The notes under the pieces are model-generated. The model ran no database searches. It was not told the origin of the DNA and saw only the letters and a list, made by a program, of their open reading frames with translations. From an uncultured Alteromonadaceae bacterium (GTDB taxonomy: Bacteria > Pseudomonadota > Gammaproteobacteria > Enterobacterales > Alteromonadaceae), in assembly GCA_947503265.1 (NCBI GenBank), contig CANNDC010000008.1, positions 1 to 64,000 of the forward strand: 64,000 nt of DNA, in the 5' to 3' direction. Below are positions 8,328 through 17,163 of this stretch, piece by piece; the first letter of the stretch is position 1; each line of letters starts with the position of its first letter. A program made the position numbers and the translations under genes.

Positions 8328-9140
8328 TTAAGCCTCTACATTGATTGGATTGACATTTTTTAGGGTTTTACTGCTAATTAACTCACCGAACTTAAAAAGT
8401 GCGTATTCTCCAGGTTGCAACACATTCCAGTCTTCGTCGTGAGTAAGTGGCCGTGTGGTAATCACGGTAACTATGTCATTGGGCGTGGTCTCTTTTTGAA
8501 AATCAATTATCCAATCAGAATCGATTAACGTTGCCTTACCAAAGGGGGCTCTTCTTGTTATCCATGTTAAATGGTTACTGCAGAATGCCAACACATATAC
8601 GCCATCGGTCAGTAACATATTAAATACACCTAATGCTCTTAGTTCATTCACTTTATTTGCTGCAAAACGAAAAGCACTGCTCATATCTTTGGGCTTCTTA
8701 GGAAAACGCTCTGCAAGTTTTTCAACCAGCCAACAAAAGGCTAACTCACTATCTGTGTTGCCTATGGGCAGTTGCTCTTCCACAGTAAGCATTTGTTTGT
8801 AATTACTTAGCTGTCCGTTGTGGGCATATGTCCAGTTACGCCCCCACAATGGTCGGCAAAAGGGGTGCGTATTTTCAAGTTTGATGCCGCCACGATTTGC
8901 TTGGCGAATATGACTGATGACAGATTTGGATTTAATTGGGTATGTTCGAACCAGATTCGCTATTTCAGATTCACAACTCGGCAGTACATCTTTGAAACTT
9001 CGGGATCCTTTACCCTCGTAAAATGAAATTCCCCAGCCATCTCGATGAGGGCCTGTTCTTCCCCCGCGCTCTAGCAATCCAGCAAAGCTAAAACAAATGT
9101 CAGTAGGGACATTGGCAGACATACCAAGTAGCTCACACAA
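8328..9140 (-). CDS. Class II glutamine amidotransferase (YafJ-like)
   Basis: N-terminal-nucleophile glutamine amidotransferase of 270 residues. Cys2 of MCELLG is the nucleophile and must directly follow the initiator. This fixes the start as the TTG at 9140, preceded by an AGGAG Shine-Dalgarno. Family motifs include GPHRDGWGI, SHIRQANRGG and ENTHPFCR, then WTYAHNGQL and the IGNTDSE stretch. It is a stand-alone glutaminase domain like YafJ/EgtC-type proteins, releasing ammonia from glutamine or hydrolysing a gamma-glutamyl amide. The true substrate is unknown. It is the first gene of a two-gene unit with the zinc-ribbon DUF6671 protein. Confidence 0.9.
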   Translation of the reverse strand: MCELLGMSANVPTDICFSFAGLLERGGRTGPHRDGWGISFYEGKGSRSFKDVLPSCESEIANLVRTYPIKSKSVISHIRQANRGGIKLENTHPFCRPLWGRNWTYAHNGQLSNYKQMLTVEEQLPIGNTDSELAFCWLVEKLAERFPKKPKDMSSAFRFAANKVNELRALGVFNMLLTDGVYVLAFCSNHLTWITRRAPFGKATLIDSDWIIDFQKETTPNDIVTVITTRPLTHDEDWNVLQPGEYALFKFGELISSKTLKNVNPINVEA

Positions 9141-9240
9141 ACCTAACTCTCCTATTACATCCTGTTACTAGTATATGAAAAACTAGACCATTGTTCATAT
9201 GACTTTCCGCTTATTTTACATTCTAAAACGGCATTGATAC

Positions 9241-10128
9241 TCATACCTCAATTTGTTTGGCTAATTTTACAAATTCGTCAATGTAATTGATTTTAGTTTC
9301 TCCCTTTCGTATACCAAGATAAATTTGCTTGGTGATACCTTTCTGGCCCAATCTCAAGCTCGTGATAGGCATTTGCTTCGAATATTCTTCCACCAGCCAA
9401 CCCGGAAGAGCACAAACACCGCGTCCTGCCGCAACCATCTGTAGCATGATTTCGGTGGTTTCAATAATTTTGTGTTGTTTGACAGAACAACCGGCCGGCG
9501 TTAGAAATTGACTAAAAATATCTAATCGCTGCGGTTCGACAGGATAGGTAATAAGCACTTCGCTATGTAAATGTTCTGGATTGATGTAATTTAGTTTTGC
9601 GAGTTGATGAGTGTTCGCAACAACCAATTTATGTTCATAATCAAAAACAGGAATGAACTCTACACCAGTCTTAAACAGTGGATCTGGCGTAACCAATACA
9701 TCAATATCATAGTCAAATAATGCCCCCATTCCACCAAACTGAAATTCTTGTTTTACATCAACATCTACATCTGGCCAAGCATGCATAAAAGGGGCAACCA
9801 CTTTGAGCAACCATTGGTAACAAGGATGACATTCCATGCCAATCCGAAGTAGTCCACGTTGTCCCTTGGCAATCTGAGAAAGCAACAATTCGGTATGTTC
9901 GAATTGCGGTAAAACCCGTTTGGCAAGTGATAAGATCTGCTGTCCCGCTTGGGTCAACCGAAGGTTTCTGCCATGTTTCTCCCAAACGGCAACACCTAAC
10001 TGACTTTCAAGCTTTCTAATGCTGTGACTTAAGGCCGATTGGCTCAAATGTAAGGCCTCAGCAGCTTGAGTTAATGTTCCTTGCTGTTCGATGGCCGTAA
10101 GAATGGATAAATGCGAACGTTCGATCAT
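9241..10128 (-). CDS. metR: LysR-family methionine regulator MetR
   Basis: LysR-type activator of 295 residues with an N-terminal winged helix (TQAAEALHLSQSALSHSIRKLE, about 15-40) and a periplasmic-binding-protein-like effector domain. GMECHPCYQWL, QEFQFGGMGALFDYDIDVLVTPDP and TYPVEPQRLDIF are characteristic of MetR, which senses homocysteine and activates metE. It is transcribed divergently from metE across 101 bp, the classical arrangement, so the shared spacer should hold the MetR operators. Length is close to that of the enterobacterial protein. Assignment is secure from the context plus the motifs. Confidence 0.95.
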   Translation of the reverse strand: MIERSHLSILTAIEQQGTLTQAAEALHLSQSALSHSIRKLESQLGVAVWEKHGRNLRLTQAGQQILSLAKRVLPQFEHTELLLSQIAKGQRGLLRIGMECHPCYQWLLKVVAPFMHAWPDVDVDVKQEFQFGGMGALFDYDIDVLVTPDPLFKTGVEFIPVFDYEHKLVVANTHQLAKLNYINPEHLHSEVLITYPVEPQRLDIFSQFLTPAGCSVKQHKIIETTEIMLQMVAAGRGVCALPGWLVEEYSKQMPITSLRLGQKGITKQIYLGIRKGETKINYIDEFVKLAKQIEV

Positions 10129-10137
10129 ATTAATTAA

Positions 10138-10150
10138 TGAGTATTTTTCA
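10138..10150 (+). promoter_or_regulatory. Candidate MetR box in the metR-metE spacer
   Basis: TGAGTATTTTTCA differs in one position from the MetR consensus TGAA-N5-TTCA and lies 10 bp upstream of the metR start, about 80 bp upstream of metE. A second dyad (TTTTCA...TGAAAA) overlaps it on the metE side. Position and match fit autoregulation of metR and activation of metE; no experimental evidence is visible. Confidence 0.45.
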
Positions 10151-10229
10151 TGAATAACTGAAAATATATCATTATTTTTAATCGTTTGTACTCCCTATCA
10201 TACCGCCATCTTATTTTTTGGAGTTCGTT

Positions 10230-12515
10230 ATGATTAAAATACACAACCTAGGATTCCCGCGCATTGGTCCAAAGCGGGAGTTAAAGTTTGCATTAGAGAA
10301 ATATTGGAACGGTAAGTCAGATGAAACAGAGTTAGTCAAAGAAAGTCAGGCATTGTTGCTCGACAACTTGCATCGACAGGCCAACCTAGACTACCAGCCA
10401 ATAGGTGATTTCTCTCTATACGATCACGTTTTAGATCACAACATTATGTTTGGCAATGTTGCCTCTCGTTTCGTTAAGCAAGATGACTCTGAATTACAGC
10501 AGTATTTTAGAATTGCTCGGGGAAGAGCACCTCAAGACAGCGATTGCAAGTGCACCGCCGCGGGCGAAATGACCAAGTGGTACGACACAAACTATCACTA
10601 TATCGTGTCCGAATTTAGCCAAGACACACAATTCTCATTGTTTGATAAGCCTTTGATACGTCAAATCCATCAAGCTAGAAGCCAAGGATTCAACGTGAAA
10701 CCCGTCATTTTGGGCCCAATCAGTTATTTATTATTGGGTAAGGCAAAAGACCAAGTTAAACCTCTTTCACTGTTGGAAGATCTATTGCCCTGTTATCAGC
10801 AATTACTTAAGAATATTTCTCGTTGCGGCGTCGAATGGGTACAAATTGATGAACCAGCCTTAGTCACAGAATTGTCTCCCGAATGGCAAAATGCCTACAA
10901 TTTTGCTTACCAGTGCTTGTCTCAAACTAGGGTAAAACTCTTGTTGGCGACTTATTTTGGCGAGTTAGCAGAGAATGGATCGCTTGCGGCTAAACTGCCG
11001 GTTGACGGCCTGCACATTGATGCGGTTCGAGGCCGAGGAGATGTTGAGAAGGTGCTAAGTGAATTACCTAAAGATAAAGTACTTTCTTTGGGTGTCATAG
11101 ATGGTCGTAATATCTGGAAAACGGATTTAAATTCAGTATTGGATTGGATTGAACCCATTGCACGCGAGTTAGAAGAGCGATTATGGCTCGCACCAAGCTG
11201 TTCTCTTTTGCATGTGCCCGTGGATTTAAACAGCGAATTGTCATTGGATCCCGATTTAAAAAATTGGCTAGCTTTTGCTACGCAAAAATTGGCAGAATTG
11301 GCTTTGCTGGGTAAGGCAGTAAATTTTGGGCGCCAAGCAGTTGCAAATGAACTCAATGAAAACGCACAAGCAATCGCCAGTCGTCAACAATCGCAACAAG
11401 TGCATAATTCTCATGTAAAGCAAGCAATCGCGAACATCAGCTTAAATGACTATCAACGCCAAACAAGCTTTGAAGAGCGACACAAATTACAACAATCTCA
11501 ACTCAATTTACCTCTGTATCCAACAACAACGATTGGGTCATTTCCACAAACACAAACTATTCGTCAAATTAGACGTCAATACAAACAAGGTGACATTCAG
11601 CACGACGGCTACATTCAATCTATCCGAGCAGAAATTGCAGATTGCATAAAACGTCAGGAAGAGCTGGGTTTAGACGTTCTTGTACATGGTGAAGCCGAAC
11701 GCAATGACATGGTTGAGTATTTTGGTGAGTTACTAGATGGTATCGCCTTTAGTCAGTTTGGTTGGGTGCAATCCTATGGTTCACGTTGCGTTAAACCCCC
11801 CATCATATTCGGTGACGTATCTCGTTCTCAGTCAATGACAGTGGAATGGACCAACTATGCTCAATCTCTTACGCAAAAGCCCTTGAAAGGTATGCTAACC
11901 GGCCCAGTTACTATTCTAAATTGGTCTTTTGTGCGGGACGATCAAGAACGTGCCGAAACTTGTCAGCAAATTGCATTAGCAATACGAGACGAAGTTCTAG
12001 AGCTTGAAGCATCAGGAACAAAGCTGATCCAAATTGATGAAGCTGCGTTACGTGAAGGCTTACCACTGAGAAAATCACAATGGTCAGAATACCTAACTTG
12101 GGCAATTGATAGCTTTCGATTAAGTGCCAATGGCGTCGCTGACCAAACTCAAATCCATACTCACATGTGCTACTCGGATTTCAATGACATCATAGAATCC
12201 ATCGCTAGGCTTGATGCAGATGTTATCAGTATAGAAACGTCTCGCTCAGACATGGAGCTACTCGACGCTTTCAACGACTTTAATTATCCAAATGATATCG
12301 GTCCGGGTGTGTATGATATCCATTCTCCAAACATTCCAACTGAACAAAGTATTATTTACTTACTGCAACGGGCGGCAGAAAAACTGCCTGAGGAACGGAT
12401 TTGGATAAATCCTGACTGTGGACTGAAAACTCGCCGATGGGAAGAAGTTATTCCGGCATTGAAAAATATGGTGAATGCAGCCAAAACCCTTCGACAAAAA
12501 TCTGTCGCTGCATAA
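10230..12515 (+). CDS. metE: Cobalamin-independent methionine synthase MetE
   Basis: Catalyses methyl transfer from 5-methyltetrahydrofolate (triglutamate) to homocysteine, giving methionine without B12. The 761-residue protein starts [18 protein letters not shown], the normal MetE opening. It continues with the duplicated barrel, and the C-terminal catalytic half has [10 protein letters not shown], the zinc motif [10 protein letters not shown] (His and Cys ligands), the [13 protein letters not shown] stretch and [12 protein letters not shown] (Cys ligand). An in-frame TTG at 10218 overlaps the GGAG ribosome-binding site, so the ATG at 10230 is the better start. It is divergent from metR, and a terminator hairpin follows. 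Confidence 0.97.
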   Translation: MIKIHNLGFPRIGPKRELKFALEKYWNGKSDETELVKESQALLLDNLHRQANLDYQPIGDFSLYDHVLDHNIMFGNVASRFVKQDDSELQQYFRIARGRAPQDSDCKCTAAGEMTKWYDTNYHYIVSEFSQDTQFSLFDKPLIRQIHQARSQGFNVKPVILGPISYLLLGKAKDQVKPLSLLEDLLPCYQQLLKNISRCGVEWVQIDEPALVTELSPEWQNAYNFAYQCLSQTRVKLLLATYFGELAENGSLAAKLPVDGLHIDAVRGRGDVEKVLSELPKDKVLSLGVIDGRNIWKTDLNSVLDWIEPIARELEERLWLAPSCSLLHVPVDLNSELSLDPDLKNWLAFATQKLAELALLGKAVNFGRQAVANELNENAQAIASRQQSQQVHNSHVKQAIANISLNDYQRQTSFEERHKLQQSQLNLPLYPTTTIGSFPQTQTIRQIRRQYKQGDIQHDGYIQSIRAEIADCIKRQEELGLDVLVHGEAERNDMVEYFGELLDGIAFSQFGWVQSYGSRCVKPPIIFGDVSRSQSMTVEWTNYAQSLTQKPLKGMLTGPVTILNWSFVRDDQERAETCQQIALAIRDEVLELEASGTKLIQIDEAALREGLPLRKSQWSEYLTWAIDSFRLSANGVADQTQIHTHMCYSDFNDIIESIARLDADVISIETSRSDMELLDAFNDFNYPNDIGPGVYDIHSPNIPTEQSIIYLLQRAAEKLPEERIWINPDCGLKTRRWEEVIPALKNMVNAAKTLRQKSVAA

Positions 12516-12550
12516 AACGGTAGCTGCATAAAACAGTAAATGTAGAAAGA

Positions 12551-12588
12551 ATAGAATCAGCTGGAAATTTGGCTGGTTCTATCTTTTT
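12551..12588 (+). terminator. Rho-independent terminator of metE
   Basis: ATAGAATCAGC (12551-12561) pairs with GCTGGTTCTAT (12572-12582) with one G-U pair around a 10-nt loop, followed by CTTTTTGA. It lies 36 bp after the metE stop. Confidence 0.8.
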
Positions 12589-12671
12589 GAGCAAAAGATT
12601 CTGATTGCCGATTGCTCGGTTCGTAATAAAAAGAGTAAAATAAATTCCTTTTAGTTATTACAGGTTAATCC

Positions 12672-13547
12672 GTGAGCTGGATCTTATTTACCCTTGGTGC
12701 GGTTATTATGCAGACGTTCCGCAATGCACTGCAAAGCCAGCTTAGCGAACATGTAAGCACCTCGGGGGTCACCCTCGCCAGATTTTTATTTGCCCCGCCT
12801 ATCGCGCTTTTTTATTTATACCTACTGCATACCTTTTCTCAACAGCCAATCCCTGAATTTAGCCAAGGTTTTTTGGCGGTGATATTACTGGCTTCTGTGC
12901 TGCAAATAGCTGCTACCTCTTTGATGGTAATATTGTTTAAACAGAAAAACTTTGCGGTGGGCGCAGGTTTAGCGAAAAGTGAAGCTTTGGTAGCTGGTGT
13001 ACTGGGAACCATTTTTTTTGGTAGTCAGTTAAGTCTATTTGGTTGGTTAGGAATATTTATTGGTGCCGCCGCAGTTTTTGTTCTTAGTGGTGGCGGCAGA
13101 AAAGGTGAACTCAGCTTAAAAACTGTCACGATTGGTCTGGCTTGTGGAACATGTTTTGCACTAACATCTCTGTATGTTCGTGAAGCTGCACATATGTTAA
13201 ATGTGCCTTTTCCGCACAGTGCAGCATGGGTTTTGTTATGGGTATTGTGTATTCAAACCATGATCTTGCTAGCCTATATTACGATTAAAGATAGAAGCAT
13301 ATTCAGTGCATTAAAAACCCAATCCAAAATGACCTTAGCCACAAGTTTAACCAGTTGTTTAGGCTCTATATGTTGGTTTAGTGCCATGGCGTTGCATCAT
13401 GTAGCTTATGTCAAAACGTTGGGGCAGATAGAAGTCTTATTTACGATTTTGATAGCCGTTTTTTGGTTAAAAAACCCCGTGAAAAAACAGGAGATTATCG
13501 GTTTGTTATTGATCGCCTTTGCAGCTATTTTAGTCATGTGGGCCTAA
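12672..13547 (+). CDS. EamA/DMT-superfamily transporter
   Basis: Ten-helix drug/metabolite-type permease of 291 residues with the internal two-fold repeat of EamA proteins. The first half ends near VFVLSGGGRKGEL, and the second half ends with the usual short-tailed helix (LLLIAFAAILVMWA). It starts with GTG at 12672 directly after a short leader; no ATG lies nearby. The substrate is unknown; family members export amino acids, metabolites or nucleobases. It is followed 6 bp later by yigZ, suggesting one transcript. Position downstream of metE is separated by a terminator, so a methionine link is not supported. Confidence 0.88.
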   Translation: MSWILFTLGAVIMQTFRNALQSQLSEHVSTSGVTLARFLFAPPIALFYLYLLHTFSQQPIPEFSQGFLAVILLASVLQIAATSLMVILFKQKNFAVGAGLAKSEALVAGVLGTIFFGSQLSLFGWLGIFIGAAAVFVLSGGGRKGELSLKTVTIGLACGTCFALTSLYVREAAHMLNVPFPHSAAWVLLWVLCIQTMILLAYITIKDRSIFSALKTQSKMTLATSLTSCLGSICWFSAMALHHVAYVKTLGQIEVLFTILIAVFWLKNPVKKQEIIGLLLIAFAAILVMWA

Positions 13548-13553
13548 ACCAAT

Positions 13554-14183
13554 ATGCCAATAGAAAGTACGCCTGAAACTGCAAACTATTTAGTCCCTGC
13601 GGGGTTATTCAAGACTACTTTAGAGGTAAAACGGAGTAAGTTTTTAATCTTTGTGAATTTGGCACCTAGCCGCGTAGATGCGGAGGGTTTTATTCGTAGT
13701 TTGCGCGAACAACATCCTCAAGCTAATCATGTATGTTGGGCATATATTGCTGGCGCGCCCAATACCACTATTCGCTCAATGAGTGACGACGGAGAGCCTA
13801 GTGGTACGGCGGGCATGCCAATGCTCAAAGTCATTGAACATAGTGGTTTAGGTGACATAGTAGTCGCTGTTGTACGTTACTTTGGTGGAACTAAATTAGG
13901 CACAGGAGGCTTGCAACGGGCCTATTCGGAAGCAGTGACGTTAGGATTAGAAAACCTACCAACTCAAATTAAAGTCAGTCGAATGCATGTGAATATAAAA
14001 TATGACTATGATCTTGACGGCGCTATCTCTCGACTTATTTCCCGCTATGATATCGAGATCGTTAAATCAGACTATGCAGAACAAGTGAGCAATCAGTTAG
14101 CTGTGGCAAATTCACAGTGGAATGATTTTCAACAAGCACTTCTTAATGTGAGTGCTGGAAAAATCTTAATATCCTTAGATTAA
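13554..14183 (+). CDS. yigZ: YigZ/IMPACT-family protein
   Basis: Protein of 209 residues with the UPF0029 N-terminal domain. It has the signatures KRSKFLIFV, ANHVCWAYI, SDDGEPSGTAGMPML and VVRYFGGTKLGTGGLQRAY, followed by a C-terminal ferredoxin-like domain (about 145-205) related to the elongation factor G domain-IV-like fold of YigZ. The family is conserved from bacteria to mammals (IMPACT) and is linked to translation control, with exact bacterial role unsettled. It follows the DMT permease by 6 bp. It seems to be the last conserved gene before a stretch of accessory genes that begins around 14.4 kb. Confidence 0.93.
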   Translation: MPIESTPETANYLVPAGLFKTTLEVKRSKFLIFVNLAPSRVDAEGFIRSLREQHPQANHVCWAYIAGAPNTTIRSMSDDGEPSGTAGMPMLKVIEHSGLGDIVVAVVRYFGGTKLGTGGLQRAYSEAVTLGLENLPTQIKVSRMHVNIKYDYDLDGAISRLISRYDIEIVKSDYAEQVSNQLAVANSQWNDFQQALLNVSAGKILISLD

Positions 14184-14188
14184 ACGCA

Positions 14189-14202
14189 GTTCAATTGGAA
14201 CA
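14189..14202 (+). repeat. Copy 1 of a short direct repeat (GTTCAATTGGAACA)
   Basis: GTTCAATTGGAACA starts 6 bp after the yigZ stop and recurs exactly at 24466-24479. The sequence following both copies also aligns loosely (ATAAAACAA versus ACAAAACAA). The two copies bracket the accessory block from the sigma factor to the serine protease. Confidence 0.6.
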
Positions 14203-14299
14203 CATAAGATAAAACAACCATTGCTTAACCTATGCTAGCTATAGGCTAGCTCCGTTCGGCAAGTTTTTGGATTTACTGTATCTAGGGTGGTGCCTAGGC

Positions 14300-14324
14300 G
14301 GCAAGAGCTTAACCAACTCTTGCC
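14300..14324. terminator. Perfect 8-bp hairpin without T-run
   Basis: GGCAAGAG (14300-14307) and CTCTTGCC (14317-14324) form a perfect stem with a 9-nt loop between the convergent yigZ and the membrane protein gene at 14402. There is no adjacent T-run, so it is at best a weak terminator. Confidence 0.35.
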
Positions 14325-14401
14325 TTACTAAACCGGTTGCGCCAAGTACTAATGCGGATTTTTGGTCAAAGTGTTCCTTTATATGAACCTAAGGTGCGTG
14401 T

Positions 14402-14998
14402 TTATTGTACGCTTAAAAAATGTATTTGGCGTTTAAACTGTTTGATCTGGCGTTTAAACCAAATATAGTTACCTATAAATAAAATAGAGCAGGCGGAACA
14501 TATCCCTGCTACTAGATAGTGTTTATATTCAAGGGGTCGCTCAAACAGGCCAATATAGGCGATGACTCCAACAATAAATAATATGACCAAACACATTATA
14601 GTCATGATGATTTGGCCAATGCGTAACTCTTTCACTTTATATTCAGACTGATTTAATAATACGGTTACATGATCTTTAGTTCTATCTGCAGAAGCGACAA
14701 TAGAGCGACTTAAAGAGACGTAACTATTAGCCACTCCTAGTACTATTAAGGCTAAAAATATTGAATAAAGGATTTTATCGGCAATTGAAGGTAAGCCTAG
14801 ATACATTTCCCACACAATGTAGCCTCCCGCCAGTACACCTGCGACCAGAGCCATTATGACTTCGATTTTGTTATTACGATTGCGTTTATTGATTTGGGCA
14901 ATGAGCGTATCTGGCGTGGGAAGTTGCTGTTGCAGTTGATCATCCTTGCTATGCCAGTTTTGCATAATATCGTCCCAAGAGTCCTGTTGATGTTGCAT
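14402..14998 (-). CDS. Four-helix membrane protein, probable partner of the ECF sigma factor
   Basis: Protein of 198 residues. A cytoplasmic N-terminus with WDDIMQNWHSKDD is followed by two helices (about 45-65 and 73-92), a charged middle (SRSIVASADRTKDH), two more helices (about 127-150 and 160-176) and a basic tail. It overlaps the upstream sigma factor stop by one base (TAATG), so the two are made together. By position it could be the anti-sigma factor, but no ZAS/HxxxCxxC motif is present. It resembles instead the unnamed membrane proteins that follow similar ECF genes in Alteromonadales. Function remains open. Confidence 0.65.
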   Translation of the reverse strand: MQHQQDSWDDIMQNWHSKDDQLQQQLPTPDTLIAQINKRNRNNKIEVIMALVAGVLAGGYIVWEMYLGLPSIADKILYSIFLALIVLGVANSYVSLSRSIVASADRTKDHVTVLLNQSEYKVKELRIGQIIMTIMCLVILFIVGVIAYIGLFERPLEYKHYLVAGICSACSILFIGNYIWFKRQIKQFKRQIHFLSVQ

Positions 14999-15495
14999 TA
15001 TTTATCCTCCAGTAATTGTTTGAGTTTGGTTTTTGCTCGATTAAGTTGCACGCCTACATGGCTGACTGATAAGCCAGTAATTTCGGCCATATCTGTATAC
15101 GACATGCCTTCTAACGACATCACCACCAGTTGCCTTTGAATAATAGGTAAGCTGCTGATTTTGCTGGTGATATGGGCTAAAGACTGCAAGGTGTTGGTAT
15201 AGGATTCTATATCACTGCGCTGACAGGCAATGTGGTCGTGAAGCTGGGTAATATCTTGTTTGCGACTTTGCTTAGCGACATGACTGACTGCTTGGTTATA
15301 GGCGACCTTGTATATAAAAGTGTGCAGAGAACTCTGTTGTTTAAACTTGCCTAATGCTTGCCAAATCGCTAATAGCATATCTTGGAATAGATCCATCTGG
15401 AGTGTGGGGTCGGCTTCAAATGTCGCGGCAATCTTAAACAGCGATAGTTTGTATTTGGCGACAACAGATTCAAACGCTTGTTGGTAATTAGACAT
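14998..15495 (-). CDS. ECF-type RNA polymerase sigma factor
   Basis: Sigma-70 family factor of 165 residues with only regions 2 and 4. Region 2 (about 10-75) includes LQMDLFQDMLLAIWQALGKF and FIYKVAYNQAVSHV. Region 4 (about 108-160) has LPIIQRQLVVMSLEGMSYTDMAEITGLSVSHVGVQLNRAKTKL, split here only by reading. It is co-transcribed and coupled with the membrane protein downstream. ECF factors of this pair probably respond to an envelope signal. No typical GAAC/TC-type auto-promoter was identified upstream with confidence. Confidence 0.9.
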   Translation of the reverse strand: MSNYQQAFESVVAKYKLSLFKIAATFEADPTLQMDLFQDMLLAIWQALGKFKQQSSLHTFIYKVAYNQAVSHVAKQSRKQDITQLHDHIACQRSDIESYTNTLQSLAHITSKISSLPIIQRQLVVMSLEGMSYTDMAEITGLSVSHVGVQLNRAKTKLKQLLEDK

Positions 15496-15713
15496 GTTTG
15501 ATTGCCCTTGTCAGTGACCTAGCTATGCTAGTCTTGCGCTGCCGACAACAATCAACCCCTTGAGTTGCCTTAGTTTTTATCGAACCATTAAATGAAATTG
15601 ACACAGTCGTAATACTTATTAAGTGATGAATACCTCGTTAGTAGACATTGAGCTAAATTTATTACAACTATTTTTAACTTATTGCGTCTGATTTGGCCGA
15701 CGAGAGGCAAAAT

Positions 15714-15797
15714 GTGACTAAACTTCTGCCTCTATCATTGGCTTGGCTATTTTGCTCAGGGCTGTTTGCTATAGTGTGTGCTCACTCTCGGATTTAG
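15714..15797 (+). CDS. Possible 27-residue hydrophobic peptide
   Basis: A GTG at 15714 sits 6 nt after GAGAGG, a good ribosome-binding site, and opens a 27-codon frame (VTKLLPLSLAWLFCSGL then FAIVCAHSRI) ending in TAG at 15795. It overlaps the end of the convergent MerR gene by 4 bp. One membrane-spanning stretch with two Cys is the only feature. It may be a real small membrane protein or a signal-peptide relic; nothing else supports it. Confidence 0.25.
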   Translation: MTKLLPLSLAWLFCSGLFAIVCAHSRI

Positions 15798-16615
15798 CTA
15801 TCCAGAACGGTTAGCCCCAAGTACTCATTTTCCTTTTCTTTCAGCTCATGCTCAGCAAAATGCAGCATAGCTTTATGTACATGCTGTGCAAATTTAGGAT
15901 CGTAGTGATTGTACATCTCTGTCATTACAGGATCGTTAATAGTGGCGTCTGCCATTTGTAAGTATATATCGTAGGTTAGGCCGTTAAATTTTCCTTCACC
16001 TGCCGCTTTGTAGCACATTCGATTGGACAGCACGTAGGCTTCTTTTATCAAGCTTTGTACCTCGGTCGAGTCAGTGGGCTGTGTGAGTAGCTCAACATAT
16101 TTGATTGCCCATAGATGAGAAAGCTTTGTTTCTTCAGTCATTTCTGTGGCAGATAGTTGGCCATAAGCTTCGAGTATCAAATCGCCATTCGATTCGCTAT
16201 TAATCAACTGGGTTTTCCACTCTTTGGCCTTATTAGCAGGAAATTCTTCGAACATGATGTCTATGTTTTTTTCGCCTTTAATTACGCTCATTGTTGCCTC
16301 AACTCTATTAAGTATGGATTTAGTCTCTGATTGTCGTTGCAATAAAAGTGAGCGTTGCTTTTGCAAAGCATCCAGTAAGTCATAGTTTTCTGCGGTCATG
16401 ATGGCCTTTATCTGCTCAAGAGGCATGTCCAAAGCCCGATAAATCAAGATTTGTTGTAAACATGCAGCATCATGGGCAGAGTATTGGCGATAGCCATTGT
16501 CGGCTCGACGGGCAACCAGTAGTCCCACCTCATCATAGTGATGCAGTGTTCTAACACTTACCCCAGCTATTTTACTTAGCTGGCTAACGGAATAACGCTT
16601 GTTCAAATCTGGCAT
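15794..16615 (-). CDS. MerR-family regulator with TipAS-like effector domain
   Basis: Transcription factor of 273 residues. An N-terminal MerR winged helix (about 7-75: YSVSQLSKIAGVSVRTLHHYDEVGL) and a coiled coil (about 80-115) are followed by a C-terminal helical domain (about 145-265) of the TipAS type. In TipAL this domain binds thiopeptide antibiotics and other hydrophobic ligands. Such regulators usually activate their own promoter by twisting an over-long spacer. No efflux or resistance gene is adjacent, so the regulated target may be itself or distant. The upstream 60 bp contains a CTTGA...TCAAG dyad (16649-16678), a plausible operator. Confidence 0.87.
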   Translation of the reverse strand: MPDLNKRYSVSQLSKIAGVSVRTLHHYDEVGLLVARRADNGYRQYSAHDAACLQQILIYRALDMPLEQIKAIMTAENYDLLDALQKQRSLLLQRQSETKSILNRVEATMSVIKGEKNIDIMFEEFPANKAKEWKTQLINSESNGDLILEAYGQLSATEMTEETKLSHLWAIKYVELLTQPTDSTEVQSLIKEAYVLSNRMCYKAAGEGKFNGLTYDIYLQMADATINDPVMTEMYNHYDPKFAQHVHKAMLHFAEHELKEKENEYLGLTVLDS

Positions 16616-17163
16616 TTACAAGGCTCCTTTATTGCTGACCTAAACAAGCTTGAGCTATTACGCGACGTGAGGGTCAAGGTTTTTAATTGTAATAGTAATT
16701 TTTAACAGAGCCTAATCAATAACAATCCTTAACATTCCTGTGTTGGTTGTTTATGCTAAACCGCTCCTGATTGTCGGATAGCGTTGAAGCATTTTTGTTT
16801 TAAGGAAAGAACACTATAGCTGAATTTTTGGCTGAATATACACCTTACATCATGATACTTTTGGTTGGTGTTATCACCATTGCATTTCGCTTTAAACACC
16901 GAAATAAACCTTTATTGTAAGTGGTGGGAGATGAGGTGATAATTAACCCTAGTCCACAACTCAGGTTTTCATTGCACGCGCCCACGCAATGATGCCTTGA
17001 TTCAAGAGTCCGTGCTTTGAATGGATGGGTTAACTAGGCAAGTCTGAGGGGCAAAAATGTACGTAAACCGGACCTTGGCTCGATGATAATTAACTGGCGA
17101 AAAAGAGCGAATTTCCTACGGTGAGGTTCTTGCTACTTTATTAAGTGCTCTGTTCCTTAGATT
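16616..17163. other. 548-bp spacer with at most one tiny ORF
   Basis: Apart from the MerR dyad, the spacer holds a frame ending at 16920 with an ATG at 16852 (22 residues, MILLVGVITIAFRFKHRNKP then LL). It can be read further upstream from near-cognate starts after TAAGGAAAG at 16801. The peptide looks like one membrane helix with a basic tail. No RNA gene, mobile element end or strong terminator was seen. Confidence 0.4.
16649..16678 (-). promoter_or_regulatory. Candidate MerR operator upstream of the TipAS-type regulator
   Basis: CTTGA (16649-16653) and TCAAG (16674-16678) form an inverted repeat, and on the minus strand the right arm supplies a TTGACC -35-like hexamer. A matching -10 was not found at a convincing distance, so this is only a candidate. 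Confidence 0.3.
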
